This document shows positions 55,090 through 62,819 of a stretch of 64,000 nucleotides of DNA, in pieces (within the stretch, counting starts at the first letter, position 1; each line of letters starts with the position of its first letter). The notes below the pieces were generated by a model. It had not been told where the DNA came from, searched no databases, and saw only the letters and a program-made list of their open reading frames with translations. A program made the position numbers and the translations under genes. The DNA is from Pseudomonadota bacterium (GTDB taxonomy: Bacteria; Pseudomonadota; Gammaproteobacteria; Xanthomonadales; Wenzhouxiangellaceae): the NCBI GenBank assembly GCA_013285445.1, contig CP053448.1, forward strand, positions 806,001-870,000, read 5' to 3'.

Positions 55090-55998
55090 TTAACCATGCC
55101 CATAGGTGTGGGCATTCTTGTGCATGTGGTCCGGGTGTTCGAATTCCAGTGTCGAATGACGTATGTTGAATTCCTGCGCCAGAGCCTGTTTTATCCTGTA
55201 CTTGATATTCTCAAGCTGATCCCATGCACTTTCCTCGATAATCACATGAGCCTCCAGCGAGGCATCGTGTTCGCCCATCTGCCAAAAATGCACATGGTGA
55301 AGGTCGATAACGCCTTCGATGTTGGACAGGGCAACAATGACGGCATCGGTATCGATGTCCACCGGGCTACCCAACATGAGTGTTCTGATGGTACCGCCGA
55401 TTTCTGTCAGACCCAGGTAGAGAATGTAGCCCGCGATGCCGATGGTGATGGCAGGATCAACCCAGCGCATGTCGAAGAGTAAAATAAGGGTTCCGCCAAT
55501 GACCACGGCGACCGACGCCAGTGCATCCGACAGATTGTGAAGAAACAGTGCGCGGATATTGATGCTGTCTTTCTGCATCGAATAGGTAAGCAACGCTGTC
55601 AAGGCGTCCACGGCCAGAGCGATACCTCCAAGCCCGACGACCCACCAGCCCTTTACCTCTGGAGGATCGATTATCCGCATGCCACCTTCGTAAATCAGGT
55701 AGAACCCGATAATGATCAAGGTAGTGTAATTGATGAGGGCTGCAACGATTTCAATGCGTCCGTAGCCAAAGGTCATCCTTGCGTCAGCCGGGCGGCGCGC
55801 AATTTTTTGCGCTAAGAACGCGATGACGAGTGATGCCATGTCAGAGAAGTTATGTAAAGCGTCGGCGATAAGGGCGAGACTGCCGGCAAAGATACCGCCC
55901 CCAATCTGAGCCAGGGTCAGGATCCCGTTCGCCCAGATGGCGATGGCAACACGTTTATCCTTGGTCTCGGGGGCCATATGCACATGGTCGTGGCTCAT
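55090..55998 (-). CDS. czcD: Cation diffusion facilitator (CzcD/ZitB type) metal exporter
   Basis: 302 residues, six transmembrane helices. Proton antiporter for Zn2+/Co2+/Cd2+-like ions. Metal site A is visible as ALHNFSD in helix 2 and FLHNLSDALASV in helix 5 (HxxxD in both). Histidines at the N-terminus (MSHDHVHM) and C-terminus (HPDHMHKNAHTYGHG) likely bind metal. The C-terminal cytoplasmic domain carries DLHHVHFWQMGEHDASLEAHV. First of the island genes on this strand; metal specificity not determinable. Confidence 0.93.
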   Translation of the reverse strand: MSHDHVHMAPETKDKRVAIAIWANGILTLAQIGGGIFAGSLALIADALHNFSDMASLVIAFLAQKIARRPADARMTFGYGRIEIVAALINYTTLIIIGFYLIYEGGMRIIDPPEVKGWWVVGLGGIALAVDALTALLTYSMQKDSINIRALFLHNLSDALASVAVVIGGTLILLFDMRWVDPAITIGIAGYILYLGLTEIGGTIRTLMLGSPVDIDTDAVIVALSNIEGVIDLHHVHFWQMGEHDASLEAHVIIEESAWDQLENIKYRIKQALAQEFNIRHSTLEFEHPDHMHKNAHTYGHG

Positions 55999-56107
55999 TT
56001 GGTTAACCTCGTTTGGTGTCTATGTATAAAAAAGCATCTGCTGTATTCGGCTTACTCTGTGCCTGGTCGCCTGTGCCTTGGCGACTTTGTGGATTTTGGG
56101 CCATTGG

Positions 56108-56302
56108 CTACTCATCCTTTTTGACAGTTTTCAGGAATTCCGCAAGGCTGTCTTCGGCCGCTTTTTTGTTCGGGAATGGCCCGATATTTTGACCTTCACG
56201 GGTTAAAAAATACCAGTCACTGTTGATGGCGTGGATACGATGTGTTCGAAAGTGTGGAGCTTCCTTCGGGTCATCTTTTCGTTGCTTGGGTGGATCACTC
56301 AT
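56108..56302 (-). CDS. Small conserved hypothetical protein
   Basis: 64 residues: charged N-terminus, then WYFLTREGQNIGPFPNKKAAEDSLAEFL, a pattern known from small proteobacterial proteins of unknown function (DUF6316-like; name from memory). No signal peptide or metal motif. Lies between the CDF and P-II-like genes on the same strand. Confidence 0.6.
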   Translation of the reverse strand: MSDPPKQRKDDPKEAPHFRTHRIHAINSDWYFLTREGQNIGPFPNKKAAEDSLAEFLKTVKKDE

Positions 56303-56435
56303 AATCTTGTCCTGTCGTCATAACCCTGCACAGTAAAGCCATCCAAAACGGCTTGAACTGACTGTACAAGGTCATGAGCCACAGCTCCTGTTGGAGATGA
56401 ATCATCAGGCGCAGAGGGAGCGAAAGCTGAAATGG

Positions 56436-56470
56436 AACCCCCGCTCGCCTGAAGAGGGCGGGTTTTTTTC
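56436..56470. terminator. Hairpin with T-run beside the P-II-like gene
   Basis: CCCGC (56440-56444) pairs with GCGGG (56458-56462), followed by seven T on the plus strand; AACCC on the left also pairs with GGGTT. It immediately follows the P-II stop on the minus strand. The T-run suits plus-strand termination better than the minus-strand operon. The remaining gap to 56303 holds no clear gene. Confidence 0.4.
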
Positions 56471-56821
56471 TCAGACAACCGTATCGTCCTCGGCACCGTC
56501 TTCAATCCGGATTGCACGATTGACATCGCTGATAAAAATACGACCATCGCCGCGCAGTCCGGTATGCGCCTCGCTTTTCAGTACCCGTACGACCTCGTCC
56601 ACGTACTGATCGTGACAGACGATTTCCACTTTCACGTGCTTGACAAAATCCCCCGCGCCCTCGATTGGGTTGGCAGCGCTGGTATTGACTTTGCTGCGGC
56701 CAAAGCCGACAACGTGGGCGACGCTCATGCCGGTGACGCCCTGCACGCGGTGCAGGGCCAGGGTCACGGCTTCCAGTTTGCGGTGTTTGATATAGGCTTT
56801 GATCTCTTGCATGACAGTCAC
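56471..56821 (-). CDS. P-II-like (GlnB superfamily) protein of the czc operon
   Basis: 116 residues with the P-II ferredoxin-like fold: QEIKAYIKHRKLEAVTLALHRV, GVTGMSVAHVVGFG, VKVEIVCHDQYVDEVVRVL and GRIFISDV. The T-loop region is altered and the uridylylated Tyr of GlnB is not in its usual place. Such divergent P-II proteins occur beside CzcA-type pumps and are thought to sense metal or nucleotide rather than nitrogen state. 6 bp downstream of czcA. Confidence 0.85.
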   Translation of the reverse strand: MTVMQEIKAYIKHRKLEAVTLALHRVQGVTGMSVAHVVGFGRSKVNTSAANPIEGAGDFVKHVKVEIVCHDQYVDEVVRVLKSEAHTGLRGDGRIFISDVNRAIRIEDGAEDDTVV

Positions 56822-56827
56822 TCCAGG

Positions 56828-59800
56828 TTAATGGGATTCGCTCATATCAGCGGGCTTGTCAGCAAACCAGTGATACAGTGCGGGTATAACCAATAGGGTC
56901 AGTATGGTGGCGGTGACCAGGCCGCCGACCACAACGGTGGCCAGTGGCCGCTGCACCTCGCTGCCGGTGCCGGTGGCGAACAACAGCGGGAACAGCCCCA
57001 GTGCGGTGGTGACGGCGGTCATGATTACCGCACGCAGCCTTGCACAAGCCGCCCGGACACTGGCCTCGGCAATGGACACCCCGTCCTTGACCAGTTCATT
57101 CAGGTAACTCACCAGCACCAGACCATTTTCCAGAGCGATGCCAAACAGGGCGATAAATCCCACCGAGGCCGGCACCGAGAGGCTCTGGCCACTTAGCCAC
57201 AGGGCGACAATGCCGCCCACCAGCGCCAATGGAATATTGAGCATGATCAGCAGGGCGTTGCGCAGTGATCCGAAGTTGACGAACAGCATCAGGAACACCA
57301 GCGCCAGGGTAATTGGCACCACGATCATCAGGCGCTTGTTGGCCTGTTGTTGAAGTTCGAACTGCCCGCCCCATTTGAGAAAATAGCCCGGCGGCAAATC
57401 CACTTGCTGTGCAATGGCGGCATCGGCCTCGGCCACGAAGGAACCGATGTCCCGGTCGCGAACGTTGGTCTGGATGGTGATAAAGCGCTGATTGTTTTCC
57501 CGGGTGATCTGGCGCGGCCCCACCACCTCCTCGATGGCAGCCAGTTCCTCCAGGGGAATGCGCTGCCCGGCGGCGTTCTTGATAATGAGCTGCCCGATGA
57601 CATCGGCCCGGTTGCGCGCGGGTTCTTCAAGGCGCACATAGATATCAAAGCGGCGGATGCCCTCGAACACCTGTCCGGCCTCGCTGCCGCCCACGGCCAC
57701 GCTCAGGGTGCGTTGCACATCGCTGACATTGAGGCCGTAACGGGCAATGGCCTCCCGGTTCAACGAAATGCGCAGCTGCGGCGTACCGCCGATTTGGTCG
57801 CGCTGCACGTCCTGGGCGCCCTGCACGGTGCGCATCACCTTTTCTATAGCCTGTGCTTTCTCCACCAGCACATCCAGGTCATCGCCAAACAGCTTGGCGG
57901 CCAGTTCGGCCTTGGTACCGGTGAGCAATTCATCCACGGCGGCGGCGATCGGTTGGGTGAAGTTGAATTGCGCGCCGGGGAAATCCGCGAATTTTTCACT
58001 CATGGCCGCATACAAGCCATCCAGCGTCTCCGCGCTCTGCCATTGATCCTGGGGCTTAAGGGCGACGAAAATCTCCGCGTTATTCACCGGATCGGCATGG
58101 GCGCCGACTTCACCCCGACCAATGCGCGACACCACTTGGGTGACCTCCGGAAACGCTGCCATCAATTGCCGCTCGAATACGCCAATGGTCGTCTCGGCTT
58201 TTTCCAGCGAGATGGACGGCGCCATGGTGGCGCGGATCAGCAGATCCCCTTCATTGAAACGCGGCACAAACTCCGAGCCCAGCCGCGGCGCGACGGCAAC
58301 GCCAATGAGCAGAACCACTGCCGCCAGGGTCACGGCAATCCAGCGGCGCGCGACTATGGCCTGAACCAGAGGTTGGTAGCCTTTCAGCAGTAAACTGACA
58401 ATGTCCTTGCGGGGTTTGTCGGGGTCTGCGTCCGGCCGCTTCATCAACAGGGAGGAGGCCACCGGTGCCACAATCAGGGCAAAGAACAGCGAGCCAAGCA
58501 TGGCCACGGCTACGGTATAGGCCAGTGGCCGGAAGGTCGCCCCTTCCACCCCCTGCAAGGTGAACAGCGGCAGGAACACAATGATGATAATGCTGATGGC
58601 AAACAGAATCGGGCGCGCCACTGACTGACAGGCCCGCGCCACCAGGTGCAGGCGTGATTCGTCCGGGGAGGATTCCCGCAACATCCGGTCGATGTTCTCC
58701 ACCACGACCACCGCGCCATCCACCATCATGCCGATGGCGATGGCAATCCCGCCCAGCGACATCAGGTTGGCGGAGATATCGAAGAATTTCATGGCGAGGA
58801 AGGTGAAGCCGACGGAGAACGGAATCGACAGCGCCACCACCAGGCTGGGCCGCAGGCCGCCCATAAAAGCCAACAGCACCAGGGCCACCAGAATAATCCC
58901 CTGCAACAGGGCGTTGATCACCGTGCTCACCGCTGCCTTGACCAATGTCGCCTGGTCGTAATAGGGCTGCACCTCGACGCCTTCGGGCAGGTTGGCATTG
59001 ATGGTGGCTAGCTCCTGCTTAACGGCGCCGATCACCTGGGAGGTATTGCTGCCGATCAGCTTCAATACCATGCCCACGACCACTTCACCTTCGCCGTCCT
59101 TGGTGGTGAGGCCGCGGCGGATTTCGCCGCCGATGTCCAGCTCGCCCAGCTGGTGCAGGTAAACGGGTGTGCCGTCGATGGTTTTCACCACGATATTGCG
59201 CAGGGCTTCAAGATCCGTGGCCAGACCCACGGAGCGGACGATGTACTCCTCATCGTTTTTGACGATGAACTGCGCCCCGGCGTTGGCATTGTTGGCCTCG
59301 ATGCGCTCCTTGATGTCGGGCAGCGATACGTCGTAGCGGATCAGTGCGTCGGGGTCGATACGCACCTGGAACTGCTTGACCTCACCGCCGATGGAGAGGA
59401 CTTCCGTAACGCCTTTTACCGTCTGTAGGTTGAACTTGACGATCCAGTCCTGAATTTCCCGCAGCTCGGTGTTGCTGTATTGCCCGCTGGTATCCTCCAG
59501 CACGTAGAACAGAATCTGGCCGAGTCCTGTCGTGATGGGGCCCATCACCGGTTCGCCGAAACCGTCGGGAATAGCCTCCCGGGCCACCTGTAGTCGTTCC
59601 CCCACCAGCTGGCGGGCAAAGTAAATATCGGTGCCATCCTCGAAGTAGATATTGACCACCGACAAGCCGAAGTTGGAGATCGACCGCACGTGATCCAGTT
59701 GCGGTAGGCCATTCATGGCGCTTTCGATGGGGTAGGTGACGTATTTCTCCACCTCCTCCGGCGCCAGGCCTTCGGTTTCCACAAAGACCTGCACCAACGC

Positions 59801-59929
59801 CGGTGAAATATCCGGGTAGGCGTCAACCGGCAGGGTGCGATAGGCGAAGTAACCGCCGATAAGCATCGCCAGAGAGATCACGACCACTAACAGTCGGTTC
59901 TCCAGCGCAAAACGAATAAGAGTTTGCAT
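56828..59929 (-). CDS. czcA: Heavy-metal RND efflux pump, CzcA/CusA family
   Basis: 1033 residues, twelve transmembrane helices with two large periplasmic domains. Proton-driven exporter of metal ions from periplasm/cytoplasm through CzcB and CzcC. N-terminus IRFALENRLLVVVISLAML; helix 4 carries GGIAIAIGMMVDGAVVVVEN, the proton-relay segment used to sort HME subclasses. The sequence does not let me decide between divalent (Zn/Co/Cd/Ni) and monovalent (Cu/Ag) export, though the CDF and czcI-like neighbours favour divalent. Start ATG 59929 with GGGAGC upstream. Confidence 0.93.
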   Translation of the reverse strand: MQTLIRFALENRLLVVVISLAMLIGGYFAYRTLPVDAYPDISPALVQVFVETEGLAPEEVEKYVTYPIESAMNGLPQLDHVRSISNFGLSVVNIYFEDGTDIYFARQLVGERLQVAREAIPDGFGEPVMGPITTGLGQILFYVLEDTSGQYSNTELREIQDWIVKFNLQTVKGVTEVLSIGGEVKQFQVRIDPDALIRYDVSLPDIKERIEANNANAGAQFIVKNDEEYIVRSVGLATDLEALRNIVVKTIDGTPVYLHQLGELDIGGEIRRGLTTKDGEGEVVVGMVLKLIGSNTSQVIGAVKQELATINANLPEGVEVQPYYDQATLVKAAVSTVINALLQGIILVALVLLAFMGGLRPSLVVALSIPFSVGFTFLAMKFFDISANLMSLGGIAIAIGMMVDGAVVVVENIDRMLRESSPDESRLHLVARACQSVARPILFAISIIIIVFLPLFTLQGVEGATFRPLAYTVAVAMLGSLFFALIVAPVASSLLMKRPDADPDKPRKDIVSLLLKGYQPLVQAIVARRWIAVTLAAVVLLIGVAVAPRLGSEFVPRFNEGDLLIRATMAPSISLEKAETTIGVFERQLMAAFPEVTQVVSRIGRGEVGAHADPVNNAEIFVALKPQDQWQSAETLDGLYAAMSEKFADFPGAQFNFTQPIAAAVDELLTGTKAELAAKLFGDDLDVLVEKAQAIEKVMRTVQGAQDVQRDQIGGTPQLRISLNREAIARYGLNVSDVQRTLSVAVGGSEAGQVFEGIRRFDIYVRLEEPARNRADVIGQLIIKNAAGQRIPLEELAAIEEVVGPRQITRENNQRFITIQTNVRDRDIGSFVAEADAAIAQQVDLPPGYFLKWGGQFELQQQANKRLMIVVPITLALVFLMLFVNFGSLRNALLIMLNIPLALVGGIVALWLSGQSLSVPASVGFIALFGIALENGLVLVSYLNELVKDGVSIAEASVRAACARLRAVIMTAVTTALGLFPLLFATGTGSEVQRPLATVVVGGLVTATILTLLVIPALYHWFADKPADMSESH

Positions 59930-59944
59930 ACTGTGCTCCCGCGA

Positions 59945-60991
59945 TTAGTGGTTGTGACCGGATTCGAATTCGCTTTTTTGCAGCTGGGCCTTGAGCACGA
60001 ATCCGCCTTTGGCCACATAGCGTTCACCCGCGTCGAGGCCCGCCAATATCTCCACCGCGTCGCTGTCACCGCGACCGAGCTTGGCCGGACGGGGTTCCCA
60101 GCTGCCGTCGTGCTGAACGAATATTGTGGGTTGGCCCTCCAGGTCGATAACGGCGGTCCTGGGTGCCACGACCGCGGCGGGAAATTCACCCAGAGTAATT
60201 TGGCCTTCAATGAACATCCCCGGCTTCCAGTCATTGTCAGGATTGGCCAGGAAGACCCGCGCCAGGCCTGTGCGGGTGGCCTCGTCTACCAGCGGCGCCA
60301 CATAGTCCAGGCTGGTCTCCACGGGTGCGGGGCCATGGCTGGTGGTGATTCGCACCGGCTGTCCGGTTTTTACCAGCGGCACCTGCTTGGGATAGAGGGC
60401 AATATCCACCCACAGGGTGGACAGGTTCGCGACGACAAAAGCGGTATCGTCGGGCGCCAGGTGTTCTCCCAGGGTGACGTGGCGTTTGATAACCACGCCG
60501 TCGATCAGGGATTTCAGCTGAAAGCGGGACAGTGTCTCGGAACTCTCGGCCACGGCGAGCACATCGCCGGCCTTGACCCGGTCACCGGTTTTTGCCTGTA
60601 CCTCGACGATCTTTGCCGCAAAGCGGGGCGTGATATGGGCCACGGCCTCCTCGTTGAGTTTCACCTCGCCGGGCAGCGAGACCTGTTGGCGAATCACACC
60701 GGCTTCAGCAGTGGCGATTTCACCACCAAAGTCCCGTAGCAGGTCGGCGCTAAAAGTCAGCTCGGGCTCTTCGTCTTCATGGCCTTCATGACCGGCTTCT
60801 TCGGCATGGTCGCCTTCATCTTCAGCGTGATCTTCCCCGGCATGTTCCTCTTCCGAGTGGTGCTTTTCATCTGCGTGCTGAGCCCCTTCTTCGGTGTGAG
60901 CGGCTTGATCCGATGGGGCGGCGATTGCGCTTTGAGATGCCATGGCAGCAAGCAGCAAGCCGCTCATTAAATAATTCAGTAACTTGTTCAT
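59945..60991 (-). CDS. czcB: Periplasmic adaptor (membrane fusion protein) CzcB
   Basis: 348 residues. Signal/anchor to about residue 24, then an extraordinary His/Glu/Asp-rich stretch (about 32-75; repeated HAEDEG/HEGHEDEE) probably binding metal. Lipoyl/barrel-sandwich halves surround the hairpin (EIATAEAGVIRQQVSLPGEV ... VEVQAKTGDRVKAGDVLAVAES), followed by beta-barrel and membrane-proximal domains. Start codon overlaps the czcC stop (ATGA). Confidence 0.92.
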   Translation of the reverse strand: MNKLLNYLMSGLLLAAMASQSAIAAPSDQAAHTEEGAQHADEKHHSEEEHAGEDHAEDEGDHAEEAGHEGHEDEEPELTFSADLLRDFGGEIATAEAGVIRQQVSLPGEVKLNEEAVAHITPRFAAKIVEVQAKTGDRVKAGDVLAVAESSETLSRFQLKSLIDGVVIKRHVTLGEHLAPDDTAFVVANLSTLWVDIALYPKQVPLVKTGQPVRITTSHGPAPVETSLDYVAPLVDEATRTGLARVFLANPDNDWKPGMFIEGQITLGEFPAAVVAPRTAVIDLEGQPTIFVQHDGSWEPRPAKLGRGDSDAVEILAGLDAGERYVAKGGFVLKAQLQKSEFESGHNH

Positions 60992-62403
60992 TGTGATTCA
61001 TCCTGTGGCGAAAGAGACCCTTCATCATCGATGCTGTCCAGTGTGGGCAGACGCAGATTGGACCGGAAATCATTGGCCCCGTCGGTGGGGTAGAGTGATA
61101 GGCGCTCCCCGGTAAGCGGCTGGCCGGTCAAGGTCTCCAGGGTGATAAGGGTTTGGTGAAAATCGGTGGCGGCGGCAACCGCCTCGGTTTCGAAGGACAG
61201 CAACTGGCGCCGGGCTTCCACCAGTTCCAGATAGGAAAAACGCCCGTCGCCGTAGCCTTCCTGAATCAGCGCCAGTGCCTGCTGTGCCTCGGGCAGTATC
61301 TGCTCACGTAACAGGGTAACCCGCTCGCGAGCCTGTTCCAGTTGGGCGAAGGCATTGCGCAGTTCCGTAAAAACCTTCACCCGGGTGGCTTTCTCTTCGA
61401 GATCCAGTTTCGCCAGATCCTCCCGCGCGGCCCTGATGTCGCCCTGGTTGCGGTTAGAGACGCCAAGAGGCATGGAAAACGAAAAAACCACACCCGTATC
61501 GCCGGTGCCTTCGACCCGTCTGATGCCCGCGCCGACTTCGATGTCCTGTCGGCCCCGGGCAATCGCCAGGTCCAGTTCGGCCTTACGCAGTCTTTCCAGG
61601 GTCATAAACCGTTGCAGCTGCGGCGCCTGTTCCAACTGTCGTTGGATGCTGACAAACTCAGGCGTCGGCGCCAAGGCAAAGAGTTCGGCCTCGACGCCGG
61701 TAAAATCCGCCGAGGTTTCGCCCCATAGACTCGCCAGGCGCCGCTTGGTATTGCCCAGGCGCACGGTGAGATTGCTCACCGCCAGCTTGGCCTGCATCAG
61801 ATCCGTGCGGGCACGGCTCAGTTCCGCCCGACTGGCGCTGCCTGCGTCAAACCGCCTTTGGGCGACGTTTTCTGCGGTGCTGGTAAACTCCACGACTTGC
61901 CGGGCAAAGGCCAGTAGGCGCTGGGTTTGTGCCACCTCCAGGTAGCGGCTGGCCGCCGCCGACAGTGCGTCGAGGCGGGCCAGTTCGTAATCGCGCTCGA
62001 CGGTTTGGCGACGCCACTGGCCGACATCCCGGCGCAGAGGGCGCTTGCCGCCCATCTCTATGATTTGGCTGAGCGCCAGGGTGGTTTCCATGGCATCGGT
62101 GCCCGAGAACTCGCCATTGCCGGCAATATTCTCGACCTCGAGGGAGACCTGTGGGTTGGGTCGAAACCCGGCCTGGAGAGCCCGCGCCTCGGCCGCGCGA
62201 ATATCGTAGGGATAGATCGCCAATTCGGGATTGTCATTTAGCACCCGGGCGAAGGCCTCGGGTAGGGTCAGTGTTGTCGGGTCGCGGTCGGCGGCCTGGA
62301 TAAGCCCGGACAGGCTTAGCAGCGCGCCGCAAATCAGCAGGCGCGTTGTCCGGATTATCAGGCTTCGGCCTGAATCCGGACGCAAACGGAATAGCATGGA
62401 CAT
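60988..62403 (-). CDS. czcC: Outer-membrane efflux protein CzcC (TolC family)
   Basis: 471 residues. Signal peptide ending LSGLIQA, two OEP domains (about 40-240 and 245-450) with ALSQIIEMGGKR, typical of CzcC/CusC-like channels, and GVSNRNQGDIRAAREDL. Completes the tripartite pump with CzcB and CzcA. Confidence 0.92.
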   Translation of the reverse strand: MSMLFRLRPDSGRSLIIRTTRLLICGALLSLSGLIQAADRDPTTLTLPEAFARVLNDNPELAIYPYDIRAAEARALQAGFRPNPQVSLEVENIAGNGEFSGTDAMETTLALSQIIEMGGKRPLRRDVGQWRRQTVERDYELARLDALSAAASRYLEVAQTQRLLAFARQVVEFTSTAENVAQRRFDAGSASRAELSRARTDLMQAKLAVSNLTVRLGNTKRRLASLWGETSADFTGVEAELFALAPTPEFVSIQRQLEQAPQLQRFMTLERLRKAELDLAIARGRQDIEVGAGIRRVEGTGDTGVVFSFSMPLGVSNRNQGDIRAAREDLAKLDLEEKATRVKVFTELRNAFAQLEQARERVTLLREQILPEAQQALALIQEGYGDGRFSYLELVEARRQLLSFETEAVAAATDFHQTLITLETLTGQPLTGERLSLYPTDGANDFRSNLRLPTLDSIDDEGSLSPQDESQ

Positions 62404-62465
62404 GAATTACCTCACGTAAAGATTTTTGAAAAATCCTGGTGCCGGTCGATGACCGGAAAGTGAGG

Positions 62466-62810
62466 TTAGGCTATGGGCGGTCGGAGTATCGCAGCGATGT
62501 GGGGAGAGGGGTGGTCGACGGTATAGCGCAGCGTGACTTGGCCGGAAGAGGCAGTAGACAGCGTGGGCAGCTGCATGGACAGCAGCATATGAGAGCCATG
62601 GCAATGGCAGGAGTGGCAATGGCCGGGCGGTGTGTTGTGGTCTGATCCCGGTGACGGGTCTGTCGCTTGGGTTGAACCGTCTCCCCCGGACATATCCGCC
62701 AACTCATGGGGTTGGTGATCCGAATGGATGGGCAATACATCGGCGGCGATGGATAGTGATTGCACTACCATCAATACCGCAAACAGTATTAGCGTCCAGT
62801 TTTTTGCCAT
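62466..62810 (-). CDS. CzcI-like small exported metal-binding protein
   Basis: 114 residues from ATG 62810 (MAKNWTLILFAVLMVVQSLSIAA signal). The mature part has a metal-binding cluster GHCHSCHCHGSHM and further His (IHSDHQPHE). Position before czcCBA matches czcI of Cupriavidus, a periplasmic modulator of metal response. The ISL3 end is only about 10 bp upstream of the ATG, so the native promoter and ribosome site are probably lost or replaced by IS sequence (GGAAGAG lies in the IS end). Confidence 0.75.
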   Translation of the reverse strand: MAKNWTLILFAVLMVVQSLSIAADVLPIHSDHQPHELADMSGGDGSTQATDPSPGSDHNTPPGHCHSCHCHGSHMLLSMQLPTLSTASSGQVTLRYTVDHPSPHIAAILRPPIA

Positions 62811-62819
62811 TCGGTTATC

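Noticed and set aside
56299..56547. 82-codon minus-strand frame between the small protein and the P-II-like gene
   Set aside because: Overlaps the P-II 3' end in another frame and crosses a terminator-like hairpin; no ribosome site or recognisable features.
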